From Calamus simplicifolius (lineage: Eukaryota > Streptophyta > Magnoliopsida > Arecales > Arecaceae): 64,000 bases of DNA. A program made the position numbers and the translations under genes. Positions 11,712-21,824 of the stretch are shown one piece after another. The stretch lies in contig UESW01004239.1 in the NCBI GenBank assembly GCA_900491605.1, positions 42,632-106,631 on the forward strand, written 5' to 3'. The notes under the pieces are model-generated. The model was not told where the DNA came from and did not search any database. It was given only the letters and a program-made list of their open reading frames with translations. Positions within the stretch are counted from its first letter, which is position 1, and every line of letters begins with the position of its first letter.

Positions 11712-12378
11712 CACTAAACTATGCCACGTACTCTCGAATGCTCCCTATCTGCCTCAGCTTCCTTAGATTCTCTCGAGCAAGCCACCCTGCATTGCTCGGC
11801 TGAAACTGATCCTTCAGTTCCCTCTTGAAGATCTCCCATGTCTCGATTTTGGGATGCCCTGTACGGTCATCCTCGGTCGTCCTGGTCCTCCACCAGAGCT
11901 TGGCGTTACCCTTCAAATATGTTGAGGCCCGATCCACCTGATCAGGTGCTGGGATCTTTGACGCACGAAAGTAAACTTTCATATCGCATATGAAGTTCTC
12001 AACTTCCGCCGCGCTCCTGACTCCGCCGAAGGTCTTAGGCTCCCGAACCTTCGCTTCCTTTGCCGGAGCGCCGACCATGTTGACTGGACTCTGTGCCTCC
12101 TGCTTTTGTTGGATCAACTCTTCCTCCAAAGCATAGATCCGAAGCTCTAATCTCTCCTCCATGGCTAGATCCGATCGCTGTTGTTGCAGATTTCGATGCT
12201 CGAGGTCACGAATCAGCCCCTCGTGCGCCTCGAACAGCTGATTATGTGAAGTTTGCAACTCGGTCAACTGCATGCTCAACTCCACACACACAACTACCAA
12301 ATCCATGGTTGATCCTTCTCCTAAATCTCCCACAATCCCCTCCAAATGGGTCACATGATCTTCAACCGCTCTCGCCAT
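11712..12378 (-). pseudogene. Element B gag, N-terminal part (Ty3/gypsy)
   Basis: From the ATG at 12378 the minus strand encodes about 219 residues. An acidic, coiled-coil-prone N-terminus (SMQLTELQTSHNQLFEAHEG) is followed by the gypsy gag core with VENFICDMKVYF, LKGNAKLWWRTRT and LRKLRQIGSIREYVA. The reading ends with TAG two codons before the sequence is replaced by the LTR of element A at 11711, exactly where element A's own gag continues with (R)DYVKEFSS. So the gag of B is cut by insertion of A. A and B are related but distinct families. The remainder of B is not found left of A. Confidence 0.82.
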
Positions 12379-12404
12379 CTGTGCTTGGAACTTGCTTTAA
12401 CCGG

Positions 12405-12418
12405 GCTCTGATACCAAT
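12405..12418 (-). promoter_or_regulatory. Primer-binding site of element B
   Basis: The minus strand reads TTGGTATCAGAGCC immediately next to the LTR end at 12419, the initiator-tRNA-Met type. Confidence 0.8.
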
Positions 12419-13630
12419 TGTCACCGGGCTTTCGATCGGCACGTGCAAGCACTCCCTATGACCACTAGGTCCTTGCATCTACTGGTGATGGTGTTAGAAG
12501 ATCCCTCTCATAACCAGCCTAGACCCTATAATAATAAAATAAAACCCCCAAAGACAAGTCCCCAACAAATACGATAATACATGGGGAGCACAACTTTCCC
12601 AATCAAAGAACTCTTTGCTAAGTAATTTGGAAATAACGAGGTTGCTCAAAGGCTACAAAGACACTCTTCTCTGTCCCTAACAAAGATCACACAAAGTGCC
12701 CACCCAATCTCACTCGACAAGAATTGACCTGGATTCTCGCACCCATGCGCACCGCCTATGCGTGTCGGCCACGTCCTATCCTCGTCTAAGTCCGCCTGAC
12801 TTAGACCTTTGCGCGCCTCGATCTCTGTTGGCTCACCAACCTTGCGCACCTCGATCTCTGTTGATCCGGCTGCTCACCAACCTTGCGCACCTCCGCTGGT
12901 CGCTGGATGGTCACACCCAAGCTCCTCTCGGATGGCTTGATTGTTTGCAACTTGAAACCTTGTCCTTGGGTATGCACTTTCGTAAAGAACTCCCTAACCG
13001 ATCCTTTTTCTCACTTGCAATTCGATACCCTTAGGCCTTAGGTCACCTCCCCTTAAATAGCTCCCCAACCGACCTCCTTTCTACCGTCCAAGAGTCCCAC
13101 ACCGTGTAGAAACCATATGAAGTTCCTCTCTTCACGCTGCCTAGGACTCTTTTTTCACTTAGGACTCTTTTCCAATTAAGACTCCACCTTAACCGTTGGA
13201 TGAAGAGATAAAGACTAGGATCCTTCCATATCCATCGCCCTAAAGAGTCCTCAGCCTATGCTAACTCTATCTTCCAAATATGGTGGACTCTTGGTCAAAA
13301 CCGAGTAACACATGCCACCTAAGCTCCCTTAAGAATCTCCCTCCAAATAAGACTCCCAATGGACTCCATCTTGGCCGTTGGATTGTTGATCCAATGGCCA
13401 AGATTTACTGGCATCCCACCACCTCAAATCTCCTCAAAAAAATACGATGGCCTGTCTTTTGGGCATGCTGGGTGGGCCTGCCCAACAGCCATGCCATGCT
13501 GGCCGTGCCTGCTAGGCTGGCCGTCAGTCTGGATGGTCCAAATCACGCACCCAGCTGGGCCGCGCGGCTGCCTGGGCCTTGCGCCCAGCTGGGCCACGTG
13601 CGCGTCCTCCGCCTGGACCGGGCCGTGACA
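12419..13630 (-). repeat. 5' LTR of gypsy element B (about 1.2 kb)
   Basis: The plus strand begins TGTCACCGGGC and ends GGGCCGTGACA, giving a TGTCAC inverted repeat. The PBS lies next to it. A minus-strand GCTATTTAAGGGG box near 13050-13062 is a candidate TATA element. The U3 end (13440-13625) is rich in TGGGC/GCCGTGC phrases, like LTR A, although the two LTRs differ in most of their sequence. Confidence 0.78.
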
Positions 13631-14063
13631 TATAATAAGAAAAAAGTATGCATTTAATATTTGATAAATTTTTTATATCATTGATATCATTTTTTGTCTT
13701 TAAAAAATATCATTTCAAATATATTACAATTAAGCTTTATAAGATAATTATAATAAACTATATATTGTTGTACATTTTTTAAACTAAAATAATTCAGAAA
13801 AATGATAACAAGGAACAAAATTAAGGGTTACAAAATATTCTTCATATGTATATATTATTTTTCAATCATTTTTTAGGGGAACATGAAGGTGAAGCGCCTT
13901 AAATCTAATGTATGGCCCATTGATTCATTAAGGTGGTCACTATCTCACATCATTTTTTTCCTCCGATATCACCATCTTCCTTCATTAGGATAAAGATTGG
14001 TAGCAATTGTCATGAAACCTACTTAATTTAATTTTTAATGGTAGAGCAAGTTTGCACGACCCC
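13631..14063. other. AT-rich host spacer left of the palindromic element
   Basis: No gene or repeat recognised. The last five bases (14059-14063, ACCCC) are the left copy of the target-site duplication of the element that follows. Confidence 0.6.
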
Positions 14064-14979
14064 TGTTGCCGCCGGGATCCGTCCTCCGACTCGGGCGCAG
14101 TCGATCTCCAGGGGCGGACCTGCACATAAATCCTCGCACAAGAGGCGTTGGGGGTGGCCCTCCGTGGAAGACCCTCCGACGCTCAAGTTAGTGGGAGAAA
14201 ATCGGCGATCAATCAAAAAATGGGAAGGTGGATCTCTCTAGAGAGTCTCTCTAGGGGCGGCCGATCGGGAGCTCAAAAAGGGGGAGAGCACCAACGAGCA
14301 GCTGGCGAGAGTGGGAGAGTGAGAGTGAGGGTGTGAGCGCATACCTGAGGGAATCTGGGAGTGTCATATTTATAGGCTGTCACTTGGATCTTGAGCGCCT
14401 ACTGGAAGGTTCAAAGGTTGTTAGGATACGAGATGGATCGAATCGGGCCATTGTGGGGCTGTTGGGATCCATATCTTGTTTGTTAGGGGATCGACGGCTA
14501 GGAGAGCCCCTTGATCGTTGATCGCTTGAGATCTGGTAGGTGTGTAGGTCCTAGGTAGCCGTGTTAGGTTCTAGACCACTTCTCAACATGATTCCTTGCC
14601 TGGGATGTTGTTACGATAGGCCTAGGCTCTCCCGCGTCAGGTTCCACGGAGGTGTGTATTGGATGGTGGATCGCTCAGTGAAGCCGAGCCATGGAAGCTT
14701 GGTGAAGCCGAGCCATGGAAGCTCGAGAGAGCTGAGCTATGGAAGCTCGGGGGGGCCGAGATATGGAAGCTCGGGAAGGCCGAGCTATGGAAGCTCGGGA
14801 GAGCCGAGCTATGGAAGCTCGGGAAGGCCGAGCTATGGAAGCTCGGGAGAGGCGAGCTATGGAAGCTTGGGAGAGAAAAGCTGCAGGGAGCTTGGGAATA
14901 TCCTGGCGGGCGAAGGGATGGGGTCAGTCTTAGCCTTCTCGCACGAATATTGATGCAATGATGATTTTACCCCCCAACA
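14064..14979 (-). repeat. Left-arm LTR of palindromic Tat element (916 bp)
   Basis: The sense strand is minus: it starts TGTTGGGGGGTAAAATC at 14979 and ends GGCAACA at 14064. A TATAAATA box lies at 14367-14374 (minus). Downstream of it, the U5-like region contains ACTTGAGCGTCGGAGGGTC at about 14170-14190, a phrase common to LTRs of this lineage. The U3 part holds eight 24-bp tandem repeats. It is complete at both ends, with the PPT next to its U3 side, so it is a 3' LTR. Confidence 0.85.
14684..14876 (-). repeat. 24-bp tandem repeat in LTR U3, 8 copies
   Basis: Eight copies of a 24-bp unit centred on GAGCTATGGAAGCTC, itself an imperfect palindrome (GAGCT/AGCTC arms). The equivalent arrays in the right-arm LTRs have 7, 6 and 6 copies, which explains most of the LTR length difference. 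It lies upstream of the TATA box, in the position of an enhancer array. Confidence 0.8.
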
Positions 14980-14998
14980 CATACCCTCCACTCCCTAG
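14980..14998 (-). promoter_or_regulatory. Polypurine tract of left arm
   Basis: The minus strand reads GGGAGTGGAGGGTATG directly before the LTR start TGTTGG. This purine-rich tract is where plus-strand DNA synthesis is primed, and it identifies the adjacent LTR as a 3' LTR. Confidence 0.75.
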
Positions 14999-16019
14999 TT
15001 CGAAGCGTAGGTTCGGGCATAGGGAGTATAAGTCCATGTGGCACGCTTTGGATGGGACGATCTGGTTTAGACAGCCCGCGCAATGATGCCCTAATTAATG
15101 CGGCAGGGTCATCATGCCTTCATGGGTAAGGCTCCTCCAGGGGCGATGGTTAGGGACACTCCACGTAGGAAATCCCGATTAATGCGGCGTTTATCGAGGT
15201 GGTTCCGGATGCCTCGGGTGAAGCGCCTCACCTTCTTAAGATGGCTTCCTTAGGGGGGAAGCAAAGTGATAGCAGCGCAGTGTCTGTTTGAAATATTCTC
15301 TCATTTTGTTTTCTGGAGAGACTCATCTTCCACGATGTTCGCCGTTCTGCCTGGTGCTTTTTTCGGCTAGGATGATGATGAGTCCCGACGACGTAGCTAC
15401 GGAGGTCGTTGTCGAGGATGTGGGAAGGATTCGCAGAGGTACGGCATACCCCCAGATGTCGTTCTGCGAGTGCCGGAGCTTGAACATAGGGTCTCGCAAG
15501 ATCTGGAGCACGGGGTCTTCGTTTATGAAGATAGCTTGAAAGCAGGCTTCCGGTTTCCTCTCCACCCCTTGGTGAAGGAAATCATGACTCACTACAACAT
15601 CTGTCCGGCGATGGTGGCCCCAAACAACTGGCGAAGCATCATCAGATTTATCTCAATGTGCCATCAGATTTGGATTGTCGCCACTCTCCCTCTTTTTCGC
15701 GCCTGCTATCATTTAATACCCGGGAGGAAATCGGAGTGGCCATACGTCGGACCTCGGAGGTCCTTTAACACGATCATGGATAAGCCGTCCTCCATAAAGG
15801 GATGGAAGAGTAGGTTCGTCATCGCCGAGGGGAACATTGGTTCCGACTTTCCTCGAAGATGGGGAAATTTTGTTCGAGATGCGGAGACGCATCCGACTTT
15901 GTCTGAGCAAGAGGAGAGAGATTTGGACGTCCTCCGCAATGGCCAGGTGTTCTCGGCCAATGACTTGCTATCGAAGGGTGCCCTTTTTGCCGCCGGGCTT
16001 AGTCCTCTGGACCCGCAAG

Positions 16020-16103
16020 GTGAGTCCTCCCTTTCGTCTTCTCCATTATTTGTTATCCAGGCAAACGTGTTTAGATTTAACTGTATACCCTCAGCTTTTG
16101 CAG
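16020..16103 (+). other. Intron 1 of antisense gene (84 nt)
   Basis: GTGAGT donor, pyrimidine-rich body, TTTAACT branch-like sequence, TTTTGCAG acceptor. Phase 1. Being 84 nt and stop-free, it can be read through, but removal rejoins the codons cleanly (Gln-Ala-Lys). The same intron occurs in the three minus-strand copies at 33193-33276, 38883-38966 and 44559-44642. Confidence 0.75.
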
Positions 16104-17039
16104 CCAAGAGGTCGGCGTGGTCAAACCTTGTGAAGAGGAAGAGAGGCAAGCGCCCACGGGAGAGCGGCGTCGCGAAGGGAAGTGGGCTCGAAAAGAAGGC
16201 TCGCACTTTCGTAAGATGCTCGTCGGATGCCGGCGTAACCACGGCGGGAGCACCGGAGGCGAGGAGGATTTGAGGAGGACAGATGGGATCCCTTGTCCTC
16301 CTGTAGTGGAGCTATCGGATAGTTCGGACGACATTCCATTAGCTCATCCGGGCGCATCCCCCTTAAAAGATGAGCCGGTGATGGATTCAGCAGAGGTCGT
16401 CGTTTCCGGGGGGCATTCCCCAACCACAGGTTTACTCCCATCCCTAGTTGGAGAGGGAGAGGGAGCAGCCACAGTTGATGAGGTTCGGGGTGAGCTCCCT
16501 CTCGGGCCCTTAGCGGGAGAGTCCAGGGATAGCGATGTTGGGTCGCCCGCAGCGGTTCAAGAAGCAGGCTGGATAGAGGCTCCGGTAGAGCCTGCAGAGG
16601 AGACGCAAGGGGCCGTGGCCGAAGGAGACAAGTTAGAAGAGGGGGCGCAGCGAGACGGGAGTCCCGCAATGGAGACTCCTTCAAGAAGGGTTCTGGGGAG
16701 GCTGGCGCTCGGGTTAGCCGAATTATCTAGGAGGCTCAAGCCAGAGTTCTGACGGAAGAAGCTGGGAAGTTGAAAGCTTCTCAGTCGGAGGTTGCCCGGG
16801 TTGATCCTTTGGGTGAAGATGGTCAGCCCAGTAGCTCGAACGTGGGCATCGAGGAAGTGTTCTCTGCTTTAATGAGGTCGGCCTTGTACCCGGATGCAGA
16901 TCCCTCAACGGATAAGTTTACAGACCTGGAGTTGGTCGATGCTACGTTCGGGCAGCAGGGCGTGGCCGAAAGTGTTCATCTTCTTCCTGATATCGATAAC
17001 ACGACCCTCATGAAGATGACACGGGCCTACGCTTCGCGG

Positions 17040-17116
17040 GTGAGTCACCACTCTTGGGTGGTGGATGCTTTCCGGTTAATTTGATTGCACATTCTTACTC
17101 ATTTTTTATCCTGCAG
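17040..17116 (+). other. Intron 2 of antisense gene (77 nt)
   Basis: GTGAGTCACC donor, TTAATTTGAT branch region, TTTTTTATCCTGCAG acceptor, phase 0. It contains an in-frame TGA, so the coiled-coil part can only be joined to the N-terminal part by splicing. Counterpart in the second right-arm copy: 37868-37944. Confidence 0.8.
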
Positions 17117-17749
17117 AGCGTTTTGCTTTCTAGGGTGATGTGCTGGCGTTTGAGTTTGGCGACGGGGGCCAGCGTTCAGGCCAGGAGAGCCAACGCCGAA
17201 CTCCGATCGTGAGTAGAGACATCTGAGAAGTTCGAGGAACTCCTGGCTATTAGCAACAAAAGCTTGGCGGGGATGAAGGCGTCGTATCAGGCCGTCCTGG
17301 CCGAAGCATCCAAGCAAAAGCGTAAAGTGGAGGAGTTGCAGGGGCTCCTAGCAAAGAACGACGATGCATGCTTGGAGCTGGCTCGAGTTAAGTCGAAGCA
17401 TTCTGAGGAAGTGGCGGCGATGCGGCGGGAACATAATGAGAGTTTGTGTCGGCTGGGGAAGGAGGCAGCCGACGAGAGAAAGCGCCTGGCTAGAATGCTC
17501 AGTGAAGTAGAGGAGAAGCTGCAGCGGCGCGATGGCGAAGTTGCTGACTTGAAAGTCAGCGTTAAATGGCACGAGGGGATGATAGCCCGGCTGAGTAACG
17601 AGCTATCCCAGGCCCGAGGAGAGGTCGAAGAGAAGCAGTCAAGGATTGACACTCTCCAAGAAAGGATCAAGTTGGTTAGGGCCGATAAAGTGAGGGCCAG
17701 GGGTGAGGCCAAGGAGCTGACCAAAAGGTTGGCCCGACAAGAGGAGGAG

Positions 17750-17826
17750 GTACAACCTTATTCCCCCCATCTTTCTTAGCTTCTTTTGTTGGTTCCTCAT
17801 GGTGCTGACTGATTTTGGTTTCACAG
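17750..17826 (+). other. Intron 3 of antisense gene (77 nt)
   Basis: GTACAACC donor, T-rich body, CTGACTGATTTT branch/tract, TTTCACAG acceptor, phase 0. The coiled coil runs from Glu-Glu-Glu before the intron to Val-Ala-Arg-Leu after it without a break. Counterpart in the second right-arm copy: 37160-37235. Confidence 0.8.
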
Positions 17827-18639
17827 GTGGCAAGGTTAGGGCTAGATAATCGGGCCTTGCAAGGTGAGCTCACGTCTAGCCGAAGTAGGAGTTCAGAACT
17901 CGAGGCGCGGGCCGGCGAGTTCGAGGATCAAACTGTTATTCTGTGGGCTCAAGTCGCGGAGGCTGAGAGGCAAGTTGCCGAGGCTGAGGTGCAACTCGCT
18001 ATGCTCAAGGGCGAGCAGGACGTAATTGGCGCTGACGCCTTCCAACTTGGAGTGGAAGAGTGCAAAGACAAGATATCCAGCGAGCATCCGGAATGAGATC
18101 TTTCTTTCCTTGATGCCGAAGCTCTCGACATCGGCGACTCTAGGGGCGAAGAGGAGGATGAGTATATCGACTTCTCCGATACTGATCCTGGTGCCCTCCC
18201 AGGTCCCAGCGAGGCCACAGCTTCTGGAGGGCATTCGCAGACCGTTGCCAAGGAGGCAAAGATACTTGAGAAGGGCAAATCAAGTCATGCCCCTGCAGAT
18301 GTAACTAGGGGTTCCCCTGGAACTGACATGGTTCCCGACCTTTAAAAGTCACTTCTTCATTTTGCTTCTCGAGTTGTAATTCTGCTTGACGTTTTTTAAT
18401 GAATGAACCTTCTGCTTCTATTTGAGTGCTTTTTCTTGGGTGGTCCTTCGTTCCAAATTTCGCTTCAATCGCAAACGACTTACGGCTTGTTGGCGATATT
18501 TGGTCGTTTTCATCTCAGGATCAAGGGAACGTATTGGCTGGGCCCAAAGCGGAGCGATAGCCTTAACTAGCGAACCGAGGGACGACCTGGTTCGATTCAT
18601 GTTTGAGTGATGCAACATATTAATTAAGACATGAGGAAC

Positions 18640-18823
18640 GAAGTAGGTTGGTTAAGGCCGACTGGTAGGGTAGGTCGGCTGGGGCCGACAAACGATATAA
18701 GTCGGCTAGGGCCGATGGGTGAGGTAGGTCAGCTAGGGTTGACAATGAAGTAGGTCGGCCAGGGCCGACGATGAAGTAGGTCGGCTAGGGCCGACGAATG
18801 AAGTAGGTCGGCTAGGGCCGACA
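18640..18823 (+). repeat. 26-bp hairpin minisatellite (GTCGGC-GCCGAC), left arm
   Basis: Seven imperfect copies of a 23-28 bp unit with core GTCGGCTAGGGCCGAC, a perfect 6-bp stem with a 4-nt loop. It lies a few hundred bases beyond the 3' end of the antisense gene. The right-arm equivalents each have 11 copies. Confidence 0.8.
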
Positions 18824-19487
18824 TATGAGAGTGGTTACCGAAGCGGCGACATATGGCGGGATTTTGTGTCTGTGGCTCGAGGGTTGATGTATTTTTTATT
18901 TCCTTTTGTCACTTCCTTTTTCGGTGAGTGAAAGAAGGGTTTGCGTAGCCTTCGCGCTCATTTTTGGTTTGAGACGCTCAATTTTGTTGCACAAGTTCTT
19001 CGAGCGATTAGCTTCGTTGGGGAGCAATCGACGAACAATCGGTTTTTGTGCTTTTTGCTGTCCTACCAGTGCCCTGCCGTTCTGCAGGCAGACCAGTTTT
19101 TATTTTATCGAAATTGATGATACGGAACTATGGGGAACACAAAGTTGTTTTGGTGCTTTCCGAAAGGTTTTTAGGGCATTGTTCTTTTCCCATGCAGGTC
19201 GTCTTGACGTGCGGCGCACGCATCCGTTTACCATTGGAGGGTATTACTTTCATAGGACGATCTCCTGATCCTGCCAGTTTTTCATAAGGTTAGTGGTCGA
19301 TTCTCTGTGTTTAATGATCGCGATTCAGGATCAAGAGGAAATCTTTGCATGCATCAAAGTTCAGGCGGTGGGCTCAACGCTCAATGGGGCGCTGCATCCA
19401 TCCTGGGAAGGCCACGTGGAGGCATGGGCTAGGTGTTTGAATCTCGAGGCTTCCGGCCTTGGTAGCTATTCCCGGTCCATTTTTGCC

Positions 19488-20345
19488 TATAAAAAGGGAA
19501 AGAGGGGTCGTGTTAAGTCATCCCCAAAGTTTCTATCCCATTGGAGTTTCCACCATGCTCATTTCTTTGGCGTTGCGAGTGGGAGGGTCGAGCTTCCCTC
19601 TCATAAGCCCTTCGCCTCCGGACGGCTGGGGCGATGAGGAGCTGTTGAAGGATGGCTCGCCCTTAGGGCATGAGTCCCGGAGATCATATGAAGAGCGCAC
19701 AGGAGGGGCACAGAGATCACACGGAGAGCGCACATATGTGCTTCCAGTGTGACCTTTGTGGTTCCCCCATGGGGACGTATGGTAGGAAGTGTACGCGGGC
19801 TCCCCATGGTTTGTGTGAATTTTGCCTCCTCCCCTGGTTTGGATTTCTGAGCTCGCCTGCCTGGAAATCTTTCACCACGTGGGGAGGGGGCGATAGCGTG
19901 CCGCCCGCCGACACCTTGTCCTTGAGCCTTGGCAAGGTAGGGCTGTACACACTCGGTTTGGGAGAGCATTCCGGCGCTAGGGTCCGTGGGCTTCCTACCT
20001 GCTCATCGGGGGGCCTCTCGGTTGGGTGGTTAGGGGTGACCTTCCGTCCACCCTTTCCAATCACCCTGATATCTCGGTTGGATCACCGAGATATCATTAT
20101 TAACCAAAGCTGGCCGCAACTATTGGTCCATGTCGCCCGCCCATTATCGGCGCGAGCTGACGGTTTGCGGCTTATCTAGCTCATCGGTCGGGACGCCGGA
20201 GCATCACAGTTGCCCAGGTCTGCTTTGGAGCAGTTGCCCGAGTTTTGTACTTGTCTTTATTTTATGTATTTTAATGCTCTTGTAATGCCTCTCAGGCATT
20301 TGTAATTGGTTTTGATGGCAATGAAATAAAGAGAGTTTTGTTCTG
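19488..20345 (+). other. Candidate second antisense transcription unit, left arm
   Basis: A strong TATAAAAA box (19488-19495) is followed after about 60 nt by an ATG in good context (19556). AATGAAATAAAG polyadenylation-type signals lie near 20322-20333. The segment is conserved in the right arm, but no reading frame is convincingly shared between copies: a 65-residue frame from 19556 and a 169-residue frame from 19670 both drift in the right arm. It could be a non-coding antisense transcript or a decayed gene. Function not recognised. Confidence 0.4.
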
Positions 20346-20567
20346 TTTCTCAATCTCTATTTCTCCTATGCCAATTTGTTGTTGCTGGACATAGGGTACG
20401 TGCCGTTCGTTTTTAGGCGAGGATCTCGCGCCATCCGAACTAGTTGGGGCTTGCAAACTGCCCTGGTCCAAACGGAGGATTAGAGATTGTTCGGTGGCAA
20501 AATACGCTCCTTATCTTGATCAGAAGCTCAGAGATTTATGCTTCATCCTCATTGGAAATCGAATGTT

Positions 20568-21665
20568 TATGGCCCGGCCTTGCCGAGGTTTGGAGAATTT
20601 ATCGCTCGGGCTAGCCGAGGTTTGGAGGGTTTGCTACATGGCCCTGCCAAGGTTCGGAGAATCTGTTGTTCGGCCCAGCCGAGGTTCGAAGAATTTACTG
20701 CTCGGCCCAGCCGAGGTTCGGAGATGTTTTACTTGGCCCTGCCAAGGTTCGGAGAATCTGTTTCTCGACCTAGCCGAGGTTCAAAGAATTTACTGCTCGG
20801 CCCAGCCGAGGTTCGGAGATGTTTTACTTGGCCCTGCCAAGGTTCGGAGAATTTGTTGCTCGGCCCAGCCAAGGTTAAGAGAATTTCTTACTTGGCCCTG
20901 CCAAGGTTCGGAGAATTTGGTGCTCGGTCCAGACGAGGTTCGAAGAATTTTTTACTTGGCCCTGCCAAGGTTCGGAGAATTTATTGCTCGACCCAGCCGA
21001 GGTTTGAAGAATTTTTTACTTGGCCCTGCCAAGGTTCGGAGAATTTATTGCTCGGCCCAGCCGAGGTTCGGAGAATTTTTTACTTGGCCCTGCCAAGGTT
21101 CGGAGAATTTGTTGCTCAGCCCAGCCGAGGTTTGGAGAATTTTTTACTTGGCCCTGCCAAGGTTCGGAGAATTTATTGGTCGGCCCAGCCGAGGTTCGGA
21201 GAATTTGTTGCTCGGCCCAGCCGAGGTTCGGAGAATTTCTTACTTGGCCCTGCCATGGTTCGAAGAATTTGTTGCTCGACCCAGCCGAGGTTTGGAGAAT
21301 TTTTTACTTGGCCCTGCCAAGGTTCAGAGAATTTGTTGCTCGGCCCAGCCGAGGTTCGGAGAATTTTTTACTTGGCCCTGCCAAGGTTTAGAGAATTTGT
21401 TGCTCGACCCAGCCGAGGTTTGGAGAATTTTTTACTTGGCCCTGCCAAGGTTCGAAGAATTTATTGCTCGGTCCAGCCGAGGTTCGAAGAATTTTTTACT
21501 TGGCCCTGCCAAGGTTCGGAGAATTTGTTGCTCGGCCCAGCCAAGGTTTGGAGAATTTTTTACTAGGCCCTGTCAAGGTTCGGAGAATTTGTTGCTCGGC
21601 CCAGCCGAGGTTCGGAGAATTTGTTGCTCGGCTCAGCCGAGGTTTGGAGAATTTTTTACTTGGAT
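20568..21665. repeat. 32-bp hairpin minisatellite array, left arm
   Basis: About 34 monomers of 32 bp, many arranged as 64-bp dimers. One monomer carries CTCGGCCCAGCCGAG, the other CTTGGCCCTGCCAAG, each a perfect 6-bp stem with a 3-nt loop, followed by GTTCGGAGAATTT. The unit has no stop codon in any of the three plus-strand frames, so very long reading frames here are meaningless. It lies between the integrase end and the antisense genes. Confidence 0.88.
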
Positions 21666-21824
21666 AGGTAACTCGGTCGTGCCGAGGATTGATGAGCAGC
21701 ACCTATTTCTTTTCACAATTTTTGGCAATGTAATGCATGATGATTCACATTGCAAATTACGAAAACATGTGCCGACAGGAAGGTATAATAAAGTATATAA
21801 AAGTGGACTTATAGAGGACATACC

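Larger units (their letters stand above)
15372..18345 (+). pseudogene. Antisense four-exon gene, left-arm copy (gypsy-type transposon domain)
   Basis: Transcribed opposite to the LTR and integrase of its arm. Exons are 15372-16019, 16104-17039, 17117-17749 and 17827-18345, with about 910 codons when intact. Exon 1 encodes a domain like Pfam 'putative gypsy type transposon' (Transposase_28): LKAGFRFPLHPLVKEIM, APNNWRSII. Exon 2 is Ser/Glu/Pro-rich and looks disordered, with a basic KRKRGKRPRE patch near 16131. Exons 3-4 encode a long heptad-rich coiled coil. Function unknown; antisense ORFs between pol and the 3' LTR are known in Tat-lineage elements. This copy has frameshifts near 15434 and 16262 and stops at about 17211 (TGA; the 36641-39615 copy has CGA) and 18095 (TGA for TGG). 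An ATGAA-type polyadenylation region lies near 18397. Confidence 0.75.

Noticed and set aside
11004..11766. Overlapping open frames on both strands in very GC-rich DNA
   Set aside because: They lie in the U3 part of an LTR. Codon-free composition, no recognisable motifs and equal openness on both strands point to base composition.
18640..18823. CRISPR-like appearance of the 26-bp and 32-bp arrays
   Set aside because: The repeats are degenerate, have no unique spacers of constant length and sit inside a plant retrotransposon.
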